From Ceriagrion tenellum (taxonomy: Eukaryota; Arthropoda; Insecta; Odonata; Coenagrionidae), in NCBI GenBank assembly GCA_963169105.1, contig OY720636.1:145723941-145787940 (forward strand): a stretch of 64,000 nt of DNA, given 5' to 3'. The translations under genes and the position numbers were made by a program. Shown here in pieces: positions 34,674 through 44,588 of the stretch. Numbering within the stretch: the stretch's first letter is position 1; every line of letters begins with the position of its first letter. The notes below the pieces were generated by a model, which saw only the letters and a program-made list of their open reading frames with translations, had not been told where the DNA came from and did no database searches.

Positions 34674-37380
34674 ACTGCTACCACACGTCGCTCTGACGCA
34701 ATCCTTTCAGCTTTCCGAACTTCCGAGGTCCGGCAGCCGAGAGGGTAATTGGCAGCAGGGTTCCCGAGAGAATCGCCAAATTCACAATTCCGAATGGAGA
34801 TGGAAGGATACGATTCGGATTCCGGGCAATGCGCGATTCAATACAATTGACGTAATTTAAAATCGATGACTTGGATCGGGTCCCCGACTCGATATCTTCC
34901 TTCCTTCTCGCTCACGGGTCGTTTCGATCGCAATGCAATTTGCTCCTCCAAACCCTTTTCTCCTCTTCCATCGAATTTGGTGTCATTTCGATTCTAATGT
35001 CGTTCTCGCTCAAATTTTCAGCACCAAAGTAACCTTTTTTTTGGTCGAGGAGATGGATTTGACACAAGCGTTCATTCTCAGTGTGCCAGGCGATGTTTTT
35101 GCGTGTTCACCGCGCTCCATGCTCGCTTTCGGAAATGACAAAATGCTCATTCACGGTATTGGACCCTAATGACGGCGTTCGACCTCATTCGCTTGGGATT
35201 ATTTTGCAATCAATTCCTAAAATGATTCATTCCAAAGGCAAGATAGTGACCCTAAGTGAAATTATTAAATTTCTTGACATTAAGATTACCTATCCCCATG
35301 TAACTGGCGTAAAATGTCTCAGCTAATACTTTCGTTCAGATTTATAACGAATAAAAAAGACTTTTCTCTGTCACATTCCTCATGGCATGGTCACCACTGG
35401 TAAACATACTGGTAAAGAGTCTATTAAACGGATGCTCATATTTTTTGCAATTATTTATTTAGATTTTCACTATGTATTGTAAGAAGGATATCTTATACAT
35501 TCATTCAGTTAGCCTATTCAATCAATTATAGCTCAAATATTCAGCTTTGGTTGTATTAATAGAAGGTATAAATGGTAGCGCATCGCTTGGGTCGAATTCT
35601 GTCACGTAGATAGGGCTATATCAAGCGCTATCTTAGTACCATGGCAGAAGATGGAGAGGGCATTTAGTCATGAAACTGGAGCCTGAAAACCGAAATATCC
35701 ACCATATTGCTCCCCACTGTTCATTTCCTTGCTTGCCTTTGGTCACCACGGAGAAGGGGGTCCATCAGCGGAAATAAAGATATAATTTTTACCTTCTTTT
35801 GATAAGTTTAAGCAGATAATTCTTGAAACGTATAATAAGTACTTAGAAGTTTTGATTCTACTCGATTTTACCATATATTTTTGCTGGGATGCTTTTTGCT
35901 TTTGATATTAAACAAAATATATTGTGAGAAAAAAGCTGTTCAAATAAAAGCGCATGGTAATTTTAAGTGGGTTATCAAAGAAAAACATCCTCAAAGCGAA
36001 AAATTTGTGCGTAAGCCCGTCAGCGCTGAGGTGTTTTGGGGGCACAAAGATGGCGGCCCTAGTTACAGCGTCAGACATTGGCCAACACAGGGAGCGCCAT
36101 TTCCATTCACACCTCAATGCTCGGGTTGGAGTTCATAGTATATTTGATATTGGTGTAGCATTTGGATGGAACAGTATTGCGTAGTGGCGGATGAATGGAG
36201 ATAATTTTTTAGATACCCCTCTGATACTTCAACTCGGGCGAAGCGGGTCCACATTTTCCGGAGACAGAACAGCTTAAGTATTGAAAATGGTAAAAGGTTC
36301 AATTTTCATTTGTAAATGGATTGTTGTTAGGATTATTACCACTGTAAGCAAGATGGTTCTCTCAAACCACGGATTAAGTAATTGAACAACTCAGACACAG
36401 AAGTTGATAAGTCAGTTGCTAACCCATTATCTCAACCACTTCTTATTTTGAATGATTCAATTACATCCAATCAAATATGTTGTACTTCTGCAATTAAGGC
36501 ACCAAATATTTTCTTGAATTCATTTTGTCGTTGTTAAAAATTAAATTATTAGAGCTTCCATCCATTGAATTGATATTCCCGATAGCTGATTCTCGAGTCA
36601 TCCGCATGACGTCATGTCCCAAGCGGACTCCTTATAATCAAAGGAAACGTGTGTTAGCAATACTAGGCATGCAACCAACTGTCCATGAACCCACCTTGAA
36701 AATATTTCATCGAATTACATGAGGCAATGACCAAAGTCTAATCGATGACCCGAAATGTTCTCCACGTTCGGCATCGCCGCTTTAAAATTCCGACTGCGGT
36801 CCATCTCGCCCCACCCCCGGGGGCCGATCCTCGGGACATCGTGGAGAGAAGGAGCAGGGCGACAGGTTTAGCCCCCGACACGGCCATTAATTAAAGGCTC
36901 CGACGCCACCCTTTCCTTCCCGCCCGCTTATATTACGCCGGTGCGACAGGCGCGGTGGGGCCGGGGACTCAGTGAGTGCGGCGAAGGAGCAGTGGGCACG
37001 CCCACTTCGATCCCCCCTTCCTAAATCCACTTCACGACTTCAGCGGAAGGCAGTAAGATTGGCATCCAAATTACCGCCACCTCGTACCAAAGGGAATCGA
37101 CATTGGTGAGCTCCCGGTGAGCTTCAAAACTCCGAACCTGACTCCCTTGCTCGTTTGAGCCTTTGCACTTTGAGTTTGTGTGCGAGGGAATGTGAATAGC
37201 GGCGAGACGGAGTTAATTTTCACCAAAGTTTAAATTAAAGCATACAGATGCCTCATCTTGTACGTTAGATCTGCTACGAGGCAGAATTTCAATGCTTAAC
37301 GGCAACTTGCAACCGTCTATGTCAGTGAAATCCGAGCCTACCAACTTCCATGCATAAGCGGATCATAGCTGAAAAGAAAA
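34670..37380. other. Long stretch with no recognised gene
   Basis: Features are a GC-rich patch at about 36780-37010 and an AAGATGGCGGC phrase at about 36049, which is like a YY1/Pho site. Neither supports a gene. Short frames on both strands lack domains. Confidence 0.3.
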
Positions 37381-37394
37381 ACAGGTATATTTCC

Positions 37395-37470
37395 AGAGAA
37401 GTTTTATTTGATACGACTATTTTCAACGCATAGGTGTTATCTTCAGGTAGCTAGTAAGTTAAGGCAAATC
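37395..37470 (-). ncRNA. Hammerhead-like motif with conserved downstream tail
   Basis: The minus strand reads CTGAAGA, T, AAC-loop-GTT, GAAAA, TA, GTC (37415-37446). It is followed by GTATCAAATAAAACTTCTCT and GGAA. The tail AATAAAA-TTCT-TGGAA is shared with the motifs at 31769 and 42119. Helix III is damaged (A:G mismatch), so it is probably a decayed copy. Confidence 0.35.
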
Positions 37471-37474
37471 TGAC

Positions 37475-38685
37475 AACAATATGTCATAAATCGCAACGCT
37501 CAACGCTCGAATATTATGTAGTCCTGCTTCCTTACTCGTCATGGTGTTTTCTCGTAATGCAACAGTTGTTCTTACACTCGCAATCGTAAAAATCAATGTT
37601 GGAAATCGATTGACGTCCAATATCTCTCAGAAAAAGGAGGGGTGGGTCATGTCGACAAGGAAATCCTCTCGAGGCCCATGCGAACACCCGTGGACCAGTT
37701 GTTCTCCAATTAATCTCCTCCCAAACACTCGCTGACTCATCCCTCTTCGTCGTCCGCTGCTTTAGAGGGAATGTACATCGAAGGCGATCCGAAAAAAATT
37801 GAAATCTTTCACTGCGAACGCATCGCCGGATAACGTCACTCGTCCTCACTGGCTTGTGTTGTCACTCCGGCTAAACTGTCGAGTAAACTCATCCATCGGC
37901 GGAGTAAAGGGTCCCAAACCTTTCCGCTTCATACATTGGCGTAATCAGGGTAAGAGGCGTGGGAGTCATTACTCCCTCCAATGCTAATACTATTAGACTC
38001 ATGGGGATAAAGAGTTTTGAAAAATAGTTTTGCGACCTAGCCACGTTCCCCGAAGGCTTTCTATTACGTGTCAAACTACTGGTGAGGTAAATTATTTGAC
38101 CCAATAACCAATATCACGCTATAATGCAGTCACATTGTGATACCTTTCAGGAATATTAGTTATTCTTTTTGTTGGAGTTTGATGTGTGGGGGATTAGGGA
38201 TAGCAATGTCATATATTTGTTTGAGCCTGAAAGGCTGGCTCAAAGCTAATAATGTTATATCTAGACACCACACGTAATCTCCTGAGAGTGGCGCATCTAG
38301 CGTACATCCTAGAGGAAGTGAGATATGATTCATTATGTCTGGGTAACACCAGTCTCCACGCGCCATACCGAAGATCAATCATTTAGTAAACTGTTAGAGT
38401 TCTTCGGTAATATTTTATTTCACGCTGATCTATCGTTTTATTCAAGATATTGGGACCGACTCATGATATTGGAAGGGAGAGAGCCCATGGAAAAGCACGA
38501 GGCAATTAATTACTTTTAATTAAATTCAGTTACATCTCTATGGTGGTTAGTTTACAAATCGAATTTTAAGGACCTCGACTTTATAAGTAAATAATTTTCA
38601 TCAAATAAATAACAGTTTCTAAAATTGTTTATGAAAATAATTATTGAATTCGTAATGCTATTATGAGTAAATCTTATCTCATAGC
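37475..38685. other. Unassigned sequence
   Basis: Open frames at 37532-37849 (minus) and others have no recognisable domain. Confidence 0.35.
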
Positions 38686-38689
38686 GTTC

Positions 38690-38900
38690 TGAAGTTTACT
38701 CGGGTTTTCGACCGTGGGAGGCGTTCCATTTTCTCCACAGTTTCCTAGTCCGACACGGCCCTCGTCATCAGAGTAGCTGATGCCGACGCCTCGATAGGTC
38801 CACAAGTATATGGCGGCGGTGCAATTCAGGTGTCCTCAAGGCCATGGATAATAATATCCACGGCCTTGGATGTCCTGCGATTGGTAAGAGTTTTGGCGCC
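38690..38900 (-). repeat. Repeat family with decayed hammerhead-like core
   Basis: On the minus strand: TTGGCGCCAAAACTCTTACC, CACCGCCGCCATATACTTGT, GGACCTATCGAGGCGTCGGC, CTGATGACGAGGGCCGTGTC and GGTCGAAAACCC. The same order of phrases is found in plus orientation at 42530-42735. The core (38735-38771) keeps CTGATGA and GAAAC, but its helix II no longer pairs fully. Confidence 0.65.
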
Positions 38901-39294
38901 AATTTGGTTTCGGAGCCATTACCATCCCTCGCAACGCTGGTCTGCTTTGTCTACCCTCTTTCATCGTGCATAGAGGATAAGGAAAACCTGCCTTCGGAAT
39001 TAAATCACTTAAAGGAGTCATTCTGTCATAATGGGTGCGACGACAAAGTCATCTAGTTGGCCCTGAAAAGGACTTTTCATGAACACAGAGAATAAGAACC
39101 GCTAGCCAGGGCTTGTTTTCCTTACGTCTCCACAGTATCCAGAGTACTGAAGAGACAATATTACGAACACACATAAGCCCGCGATCAATGCCAGGGTCTT
39201 GGTCGTTAGTCAAAAGAAAGACCCCATGTGGTTTAAGATGTCTAAGAGTCTAATATTCCTAGTGGGTGCGGCTAGGCCCACATCATGGATACAT

Positions 39295-40165
39295 CTTCAT
39301 CTACATACTACCCTGCGATCCGCCGAATGGGTGTGTGGCAGGAGGTGTTAGGACACCTTCCCTGTAAAGATGGGAAGGACGAGGTTTTGGGAGGTGAAAC
39401 GGTGAAGTGTGTATTGGGTGTGTTTTAAGTGGAGCACCGGTTTTATTACGGTCACTTACTGCGGTTGGAAAGAAAGAATTTTTATGCCAATGTGTTTGAC
39501 AATATATCTCTTTTTTATCGCTTCTGTCGGACATGGAGGTGTAGTGTGGTATCAAAATTATATTCTCTGTGTCGCTCTGAAACACGCTTGTTCTGAATAA
39601 TGTCTCAAGCAAAATAAGTCAAGCGCGCAGCCTCCGAGTCTCTAGCGGCTCCCTACTTAATCCTTCTAGAAGCTTAGAAGCACTCTCGTTGCAGTTCTTT
39701 ATTATGCACGCAGCTTTCCTTTGTATTTTATTAATTTTTCGTCAAATCTTTCTGTCCACAGTCCCAAATTCTCGTAGCGTATTCAAGGTGTGGCCTAACC
39801 AGAACGAAGTAGCTCCTCTCGTGAACTTCTCGTCCGGGGAGCTTTCTATTACACACGTGATAAATCCAAGTTTATTTAGTACTGTACCGCATACGATTTG
39901 TATATGTGTTCCACGATATATTTGAAGTTGAGGAAATTCCAAGATATTTGACTTTTTCTAAGGACTTTCATGTTTACTCCACCCACAGATTTGACATGGC
40001 GTTGGTGCGATGACTTCTCTATCAAGAGCACCCTGGTGTATTTACTAAGATTTTGTAGTAACCTCCACTCCTGGGACCACGAATGAATGTTGCTTAGCTC
40101 CGATGTTAGAAATTTAAATAAATAATGAGTGACAGAGCGCCGATTACGCTTCCTTTGGAACACCG
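39295..40165 (-). mobile_element. CR1/jockey-like LINE, 3' part, decayed
   Basis: The minus strand gives SNIHSWSQEWRLLQNLSKYT, GFITCVIESSPDEKF, a broken LVRP-LEYA region, and the tail LLPHTHSADRRV ending in the CTACATACTACCCTGCGATC phrase. This matches the copies at 385-1345 and 47580-48255. Stops and shifts are frequent. Confidence 0.82.
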
Positions 40166-40724
40166 GATGTGACTGTAACCATATCAGAGCTAAAGGCGCG
40201 TATACACTAGGGTACGAGCAGCGAACGAGCGGCTCGCGAGCATAGTGTGGACGGCGTCTCGAATGCTCACGAACCGCTCGGGAGCTCCGTCAAGTCCTCC
40301 ATCCCCATAGTATAGTTCCGAGTATAGTATATCAAGAGTGGCAACCCCCATGGAAACCTACGTAGGAGTATTACCTGAACAAGAGGGTTTAAACCGCCTC
40401 AATGAAACGTTAAATGACAAGTAAACATTCCAAAGGTGCTATTTTTCTTGACAACGGTTTCATTTTTTCTCTTTAAATTGTTTTTTTTGTAAGTTGTTTT
40501 ACCTCATTCTTTTCTGTACTAAAATTATATACTTCTAGTTAAGTTTTAATATCTCATGTGTACTCCTTTAAAGTTACTTTTTCTATAAGTTAGAGTTTAT
40601 TTTCTTTTTCCAACTTTTATTTATTTTTCCCAAGGTTTATAATATCATGTTCTTTGCTAAACCATCTGTGTATTCATTTATGCATTGTATCGTATTACAA
40701 ATAAATATTGTATTTAATAATAAA

Positions 40725-40930
40725 TTATATCGTTAACATTGTTAATATCTTGACATACTCCTTCAACTGTTGGACAATAGCTGCATATACTTCTGGGACT
40801 ATTTTTGATATAGCTTGCTTGGAAATTCTGAACAAATATTGAAGGCTGGTGAAGGAGTCTCCTGTTGCAAGGAATCTTAATGTTACAGCCAACCAGAAAT
40901 GGAAAACTTCAAGTAACATACTAACCGTGA
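40725..40930 (-). pseudogene. Harbinger transposase, truncated exon 2
   Basis: The frame reads FWLAVTLRFLATGDSFTSLQ, YLFRISKQAISKIVPEVYAA, IVQQLKEYVK and then loses similarity. LA--LRFLATG-S---L---F-IS---IS-IVPEV is the diagnostic central block of HARBI1-type proteins. The acceptor may be TTTTCAG at about 40942 (which would give an early stop) or the AG near 40927 (in phase). The catalytic residues downstream are missing. Confidence 0.8.
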
Positions 40931-41296
40931 ACTCTTTACCTGAAAACAGTTATTTAATCAATTATTTGATTAAATAAATAGTTGGTAAGTGGTAGCCCTC
41001 ATTTCTGACATGCGATTTACAAATATAAAAGCATTTGTAGGGTGTCAGTTTAGTCCGTTACCAGACTTCCAAATATGGTTGATGGGGTCAAAATATATAA
41101 CAAGTGCTCGTATAACAATAACTGTTAAAAGCTTCCTGTTCCGTCTATCTTTGTTCTTCAAACTAAAAATATATTTAATTTAAACTAGGCACTTACATTC
41201 AGATTACTAGGTATTTCTTTTTTTATTTGCATTCCACGAGGGGCTAAGTAGCCCTATCACAGATATCCTTAATAATTGCTAAACATATTTACTCAC

Positions 41297-41595
41297 CTGT
41301 CTTGCACAGAAATCGGGGCGCGCATTTGTGTTGTCTTCTTTGATATCTGAGGCCCAAATTTATTTATAAGATCTTCAAAATCACTTGGCGATATTCTTGT
41401 AAAATTTTTGTACTGCCCACTCACACACTGCGATTTTAAATCCAAAAGCAATTCCTCTCCATTGCGTTTTTTGTACAAATTTGTTCGCCACCAGCGACGT
41501 GGTTTCCTCTTCTTCTTATTCAAACACACAATAACTACCGCCGCACCACTTATTAATATCACATTTTGGTACAATAACGCTGCATCATCTGCCAT
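41297..41595 (-). pseudogene. Harbinger transposase, exon 1
   Basis: ATG at 41595. The product starts MADDAALLYQN and has a hydrophobic stretch, KKKRKPRRWWRTNLYKKRNG, then RISPSDFEDLINKFGPQISK and TQMRAPISVQDR. This is the N-terminal region of PIF/Harbinger (HARBI1-like) transposases. It ends at CAG then GTGAGT (donor at 41296), a strong splice site, leaving phase 2. It lies between intact TIRs. The frame is open, but the remainder of the gene is truncated. Confidence 0.8.
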
Positions 41596-41751
41596 TGCTA
41601 CCGACCGACTGGCTCGCGTTCGGCTCGCGCTCGCCTATGGATCGCGCGAGGATCGTGGCAGGCTCGCGAGAAAATACTTCCCACGAGCCCACCGCGAGCA
41701 GCGAACGAGCGGCTCGTTCGCTGCTCGTACCGTAGTGTGTACGCGTCTTAA

Positions 41752-42060
41752 TACCATCAACAAATACTCTTTGTTTGCGATCTCTGTGAAAGTCCCGCAT
41801 CTAATTCATTATTTTTTCATTTACTCCGCATGATTGAATGGATACAGGACGGACAGCTGAGATGCCCCTTGAGGAGCACTGGCGGCACAAAAGGCTTGGA
41901 TAATCGGAGAAATCGGCCGTAGCTGAGCATGGAATCACGTATAGCCATGATAGCTTCGATGGTGCAAAGTTGCTAAAGTTGCTAAAGTTGCAAAGTTCCT
42001 CTACCTACTTGGACGGAGACAAAGGATGCCATAGAGATCCAGATAGAGATAAACACTTTA
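41752..42060. other. Unassigned sequence
   Basis: Contains a small local repeat (AGTTGCTAAAGTTGCTAAAGTTGC near 41968, about two and a half 9-bp units). Nothing else recognised. Confidence 0.35.
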
Positions 42061-42406
42061 TCCATATTTAAAGAATACAATTTCGTACTTTTCCACAGAA
42101 TTTTATTTTGTGTGGTACGACGCGTTTCACCGACTTGCGGCATCATCAGGTACAAAAATTCAGCCCAACAGTACAGTTATATATACAAAAGGCAGAAGGA
42201 ATGGGGAGGGAAAGGAAGGGTGTGGACGGGGGGGAATGGAAAAGGAATACACGGGTTAAGTACTTCTTATTTCACTTGGTCGATTCTCGCGTTCTAACTT
42301 GTTACATTGTATACAAAAGGCAGAAGGAAGGGCGGGAGGAGAAGTGGAGGGTGAGGGCGGGGGTAATTCTGAGGAAAAGTCCGAAATTGTATTCTTTAAA
42401 TATGGA
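42061..42406. repeat. Foldback-type element with terminal inverted repeats
   Basis: TCCATATTTAAAGAATACAA plus TTTCGTACTTTT (42061-42092) is the reverse complement, with one mismatch, of 42375-42406. Inside, TATACAAAAGGCAGAAGGAA is directly repeated (about 42178 and 42309) before two G-rich stretches. The left side carries a hammerhead-like core at 42119-42149. The layout parallels the palindrome at 31727-32048. Confidence 0.8.
42098..42165 (-). ncRNA. Hammerhead-ribozyme-like motif, well-kept copy
   Basis: The minus strand reads GAATTTTT-GTAC, CTGATGA, T, GCCG-caagt-CGGT, GAAAC, GC, GTC, GTAC-CACACAAAAT-AAAATTC. Helix I is GTAC/GTAC plus GAATTTT/AAAATTC around an internal loop. Helix II has 4 bp. 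Helix III is AC/GT with a 2-base loop. Cleavage would follow GTC. The unpaired T before helix II departs from the standard core. Confidence 0.5.
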
Positions 42407-42529
42407 TTCTATTAACTTCCACGGAGTGAAGCCTGAAACCGTAGAGTGTATAAGCACTTTAAATTGTGAAATGGGCTTTTCACTAATCAAGACGTGGCTG
42501 CCAATCCTGAAAGAAGCTCAACGTGCCCG

Positions 42530-42735
42530 GTAAAATTGACGCCAAAAGTCTGACCAATGTCAGAATGCCTAAATGGCTCCACCGCAATACATTGTGGACC
42601 TATCGAGGCATCAGCATCAGTTTTCCTGATGATGAGGGCCGTGTTGGACCTCGAAATGTTGGAAAAAATGGAACAATTAACCCGTTCGAAAACCCCAGAA
42701 AATGTCATTGAAGTGGTTCGCCCGGGAAAGCACTA
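42530..42735 (+). repeat. Repeat family with hammerhead-like core, plus copy
   Basis: It shares TTGACGCCAAAA, GGACCTATCGAGGCATCAGC, CTGATGATGAGGGCCGTGTT and TTCGAAAACCCC with the minus copy at 38690-38900. The core lies at 42626-42662: CTGATGA, T, GAGG-loop-CCTC, GAAAT, GTT. The part after the core (GGAAAAAATGGAACAATTAA, then CCCGTTCGAAAACCCCAGAA) also resembles the downstream part of the 44437-44571 element, tying the two groups together. Confidence 0.7.
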
Positions 42736-42739
42736 AGTC

Positions 42740-43380
42740 TTTCACTAGAGTGCTCTCTCATAATACAGACCCTTAAATGGAAACGCTCCATCCTTCAGCG
42801 AAATGAAGTTGCAAATAGACCTCATCAAATTTGTATGACCGTGGATGGCTCCACTTTGTAGAAGATATTGCTGTACCTATTCATAATAAATAAAATACTT
42901 CGTACGTTTCGATGGTATTTAGCACAAATACTTTAGTATAAAGTATTTAATCTAATTATGGATATTTTCAGATAGAACACTTGTGCCCAAATTTGCACCG
43001 TCATCAAAGCCTTGGCTTCGATGCGTTGTAAGGCAAATGAAGACACATTTTGAAGACCAGTAAATTTTGTATGACAAGATTTATTTAGGCTTTTTTAAAA
43101 CCAGAAAAATTAAATGGCTCGGTTGACCTCCGAGCGACTTTTAAGGCACGTTACGAAAATGTTAGAAAACTATTAATGGATGAGATACCGCTAAACACTG
43201 AGGGAAAGGTAGGGAGCAAATAATGCTCCTCCATAATTCGCTCCCATAGCATTGACCTATTTTTTCAAGCTGTGCCTATGGAAGAAAAATGACATTTTTC
43301 ATGCATTATGGGTCTATGTGGAGCCCATTGGCAATTAATTTTTTCAAGACGATCTTGAGACCAGTGCCTACCGTGGCGAT
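42740..43380. other. Unassigned sequence
   Basis: No gene or repeat recognised. Confidence 0.35.
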
Positions 43381-43382
43381 AT

Positions 43383-44015
43383 ATTTATCTACATATCTTC
43401 AAATAACCTGCGAGCCACCGCATATGCGCATGGCAGGGGTTGTTTGGACACCGGCCGTGTAAACGTGTGATGGCTATGCGGAGTTGAAATGATGAGCAGA
43501 ATTTTGGAAGTGTTCAGTGTGTTTCGTGCACTAATTAGAGCTCAATGTTTTTATGGTAGCTTATAGTGCATAGAAAGTGCAAATTATTGTATCTACCTGT
43601 TTGGCAATGAATTTTTCTTATTCTATCGCCTCTATTGGACCTTGAAATATAGTGCGGCGTCAAAATAATGTTCTCCGTATCACAATATAACTCACCTATT
43701 CTGAATTTCTCGAGAAAACTAAGGCTAGCCCGTAGCCAACGAATCTCTAGCGGCTCCCAACCTTATCCCTAAAGCTGTGCATCACAAAAGGTTCGCTCTT
43801 AGCAATTGCTATCGAAGCGCGCAGCTTTTCTCACAGCTCTATTCTATTTCTGGAATTGAATATTTCTGCGCAGGCATACCAACTACTAGGGGCGTATTCG
43901 AGCCATGGCCCAACTAGTGTAGAGTAGAACCTTCCTGTCAGTTTTTCATCCGAGTGCCTTCCTATTATACGCTTGATAAATCCTAGTTTTTTTTAGGGTG
44001 TGCCTCATATGGATT
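43383..44015 (-). mobile_element. CR1/jockey-like LINE, 3' part, decayed
   Basis: On the minus strand the sequence runs from a degraded VRPYLEY-A-like region (TGGGCCATGGCTCGAATACG) through GGGAGCCGCTAGAGATTCGT (codons of WEPLE-RR type) to the tail GCGGTGGCTCGCAGG at 43400-43420. The order and tail match the copies at 0.4, 39.3 and 47.6 kb. No long frame survives. Confidence 0.7.
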
Positions 44016-44419
44016 GTAAATATGTTCTGCTCGATAGGTCGGAAGAATGATACAAAAGAATACGTGAGAGGCAGATACGTCTGCGTGCGCGAAGCGAGAC
44101 CACGAATAGTGAGAACGCTTTAGTGCATGGATGGCTGAGAGGCCCCATGAACTCCGAGGGAGTGTGCGACGCAGATAGAGAAACACAGACGCTTGGTCTC
44201 CTGCTGCAAGTTTGTGAGAGCTCCTGATCTCCCGTAGGGACTGGTGGAACACAGACGTTCGCCTCCTATTCCTTGAGTTCTTTCCTATCCCAGGCGATCA
44301 CTTTCGACGCTGGCGAGAATAATCTGGGCCATGGATTCCCATTATAATTTAATTTTATTTAAGCTCAGGGACTTCAGAAGCAGAATTTCAGATAGTTCTA
44401 GCTACAATTTTCCCTGGAA
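44016..44419. other. Unassigned sequence
   Basis: Between the LINE fragment and the 44.4-kb retroposon. Nothing recognised; the 89-codon minus frame at 43983-44252 has no domain. Confidence 0.3.
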
Positions 44420-44436
44420 ATATTATGGACCTTATT

Positions 44437-44571
44437 ATTTCAACGGCCCTGATGACGATGAATAAGTCATTCATCGAAACGTCGGCGTTGGAGAAGATGG
44501 AGCATCTTACTCGGACGGAAACCCGAGAAGAATTCACAGCAGTCATTCTCCTGGAGAAAGTAAAATCCTAC
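44437..44571 (+). mobile_element. 135-bp retroposon carrying a hammerhead-like ribozyme
   Basis: The element is bounded by a perfect 17-bp direct repeat, ATATTATGGACCTTATT (44420-44436 and 44572-44588), the mark of target-primed insertion. It begins ATTTCAACGGCCCTGATGAC and ends AGAAAGTAAAATCCTAC. The first third is a hammerhead-like fold. The rest (GGAGAAGATGGAGCATCTTA, CCCGAGAAGAATTCACAGCA, GTCATTCTCCTGGAG) recurs in the copy at 11458-11582 and, more distantly, at 42530-42735 and 63478. There is no open frame of substance, no A tail and no polymerase III box, so it is unlike a usual SINE. A partner reverse transcriptase must act in trans. Confidence 0.8.
44441..44490 (+). ncRNA. Hammerhead-ribozyme-like fold in the 135-bp retroposon
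   Basis: Parts in order: CAAC-g-GCC (helix I, 5' side), CTGATGA (44449-44455), C, GATGAAT-aagtc-ATTCATC (helix II, 7 perfect pairs), GAAAC (44476-44480), GTC, then GGC-GTTG (helix I, 3' side, 7 pairs around one bulged G). Helix III is only AC/GT with no loop, so a single molecule could hardly close it. Hammerheads with very short helix III are known to cleave as dimers (newt satellite, retrozymes). One extra base before helix II departs from the classical core. Confidence 0.55.
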
Positions 44572-44588
44572 ATATTATGGACCTTATT

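Larger units (their letters stand above)
40194..41748 (-). mobile_element. PIF/Harbinger DNA transposon, internally deleted, with TSD and TIRs
   Basis: The left end is AGGCGCGTATACACTAGGGT and the right end, read inward, is AGACGCGTACACACTACGGT. Both continue with ACGAGCAGCGAACGAGC. A TAA duplication flanks both sides (40191-40193 and 41749-41751), the 3-bp TWA type of the PIF/Harbinger group. Within it, minus-strand pieces encode the N-terminal half of a Harbinger transposase. Beyond those the catalytic DDE part is absent, so it is a non-autonomous deletion derivative. Subterminal GCGAACGAGC/GCTCGTTCGC repeats may be transposase binding sites. Confidence 0.93.

Noticed and set aside
34563..34748. 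61-codon Leu-Ser-rich protein
   Set aside because: It is the translation of a CT microsatellite.
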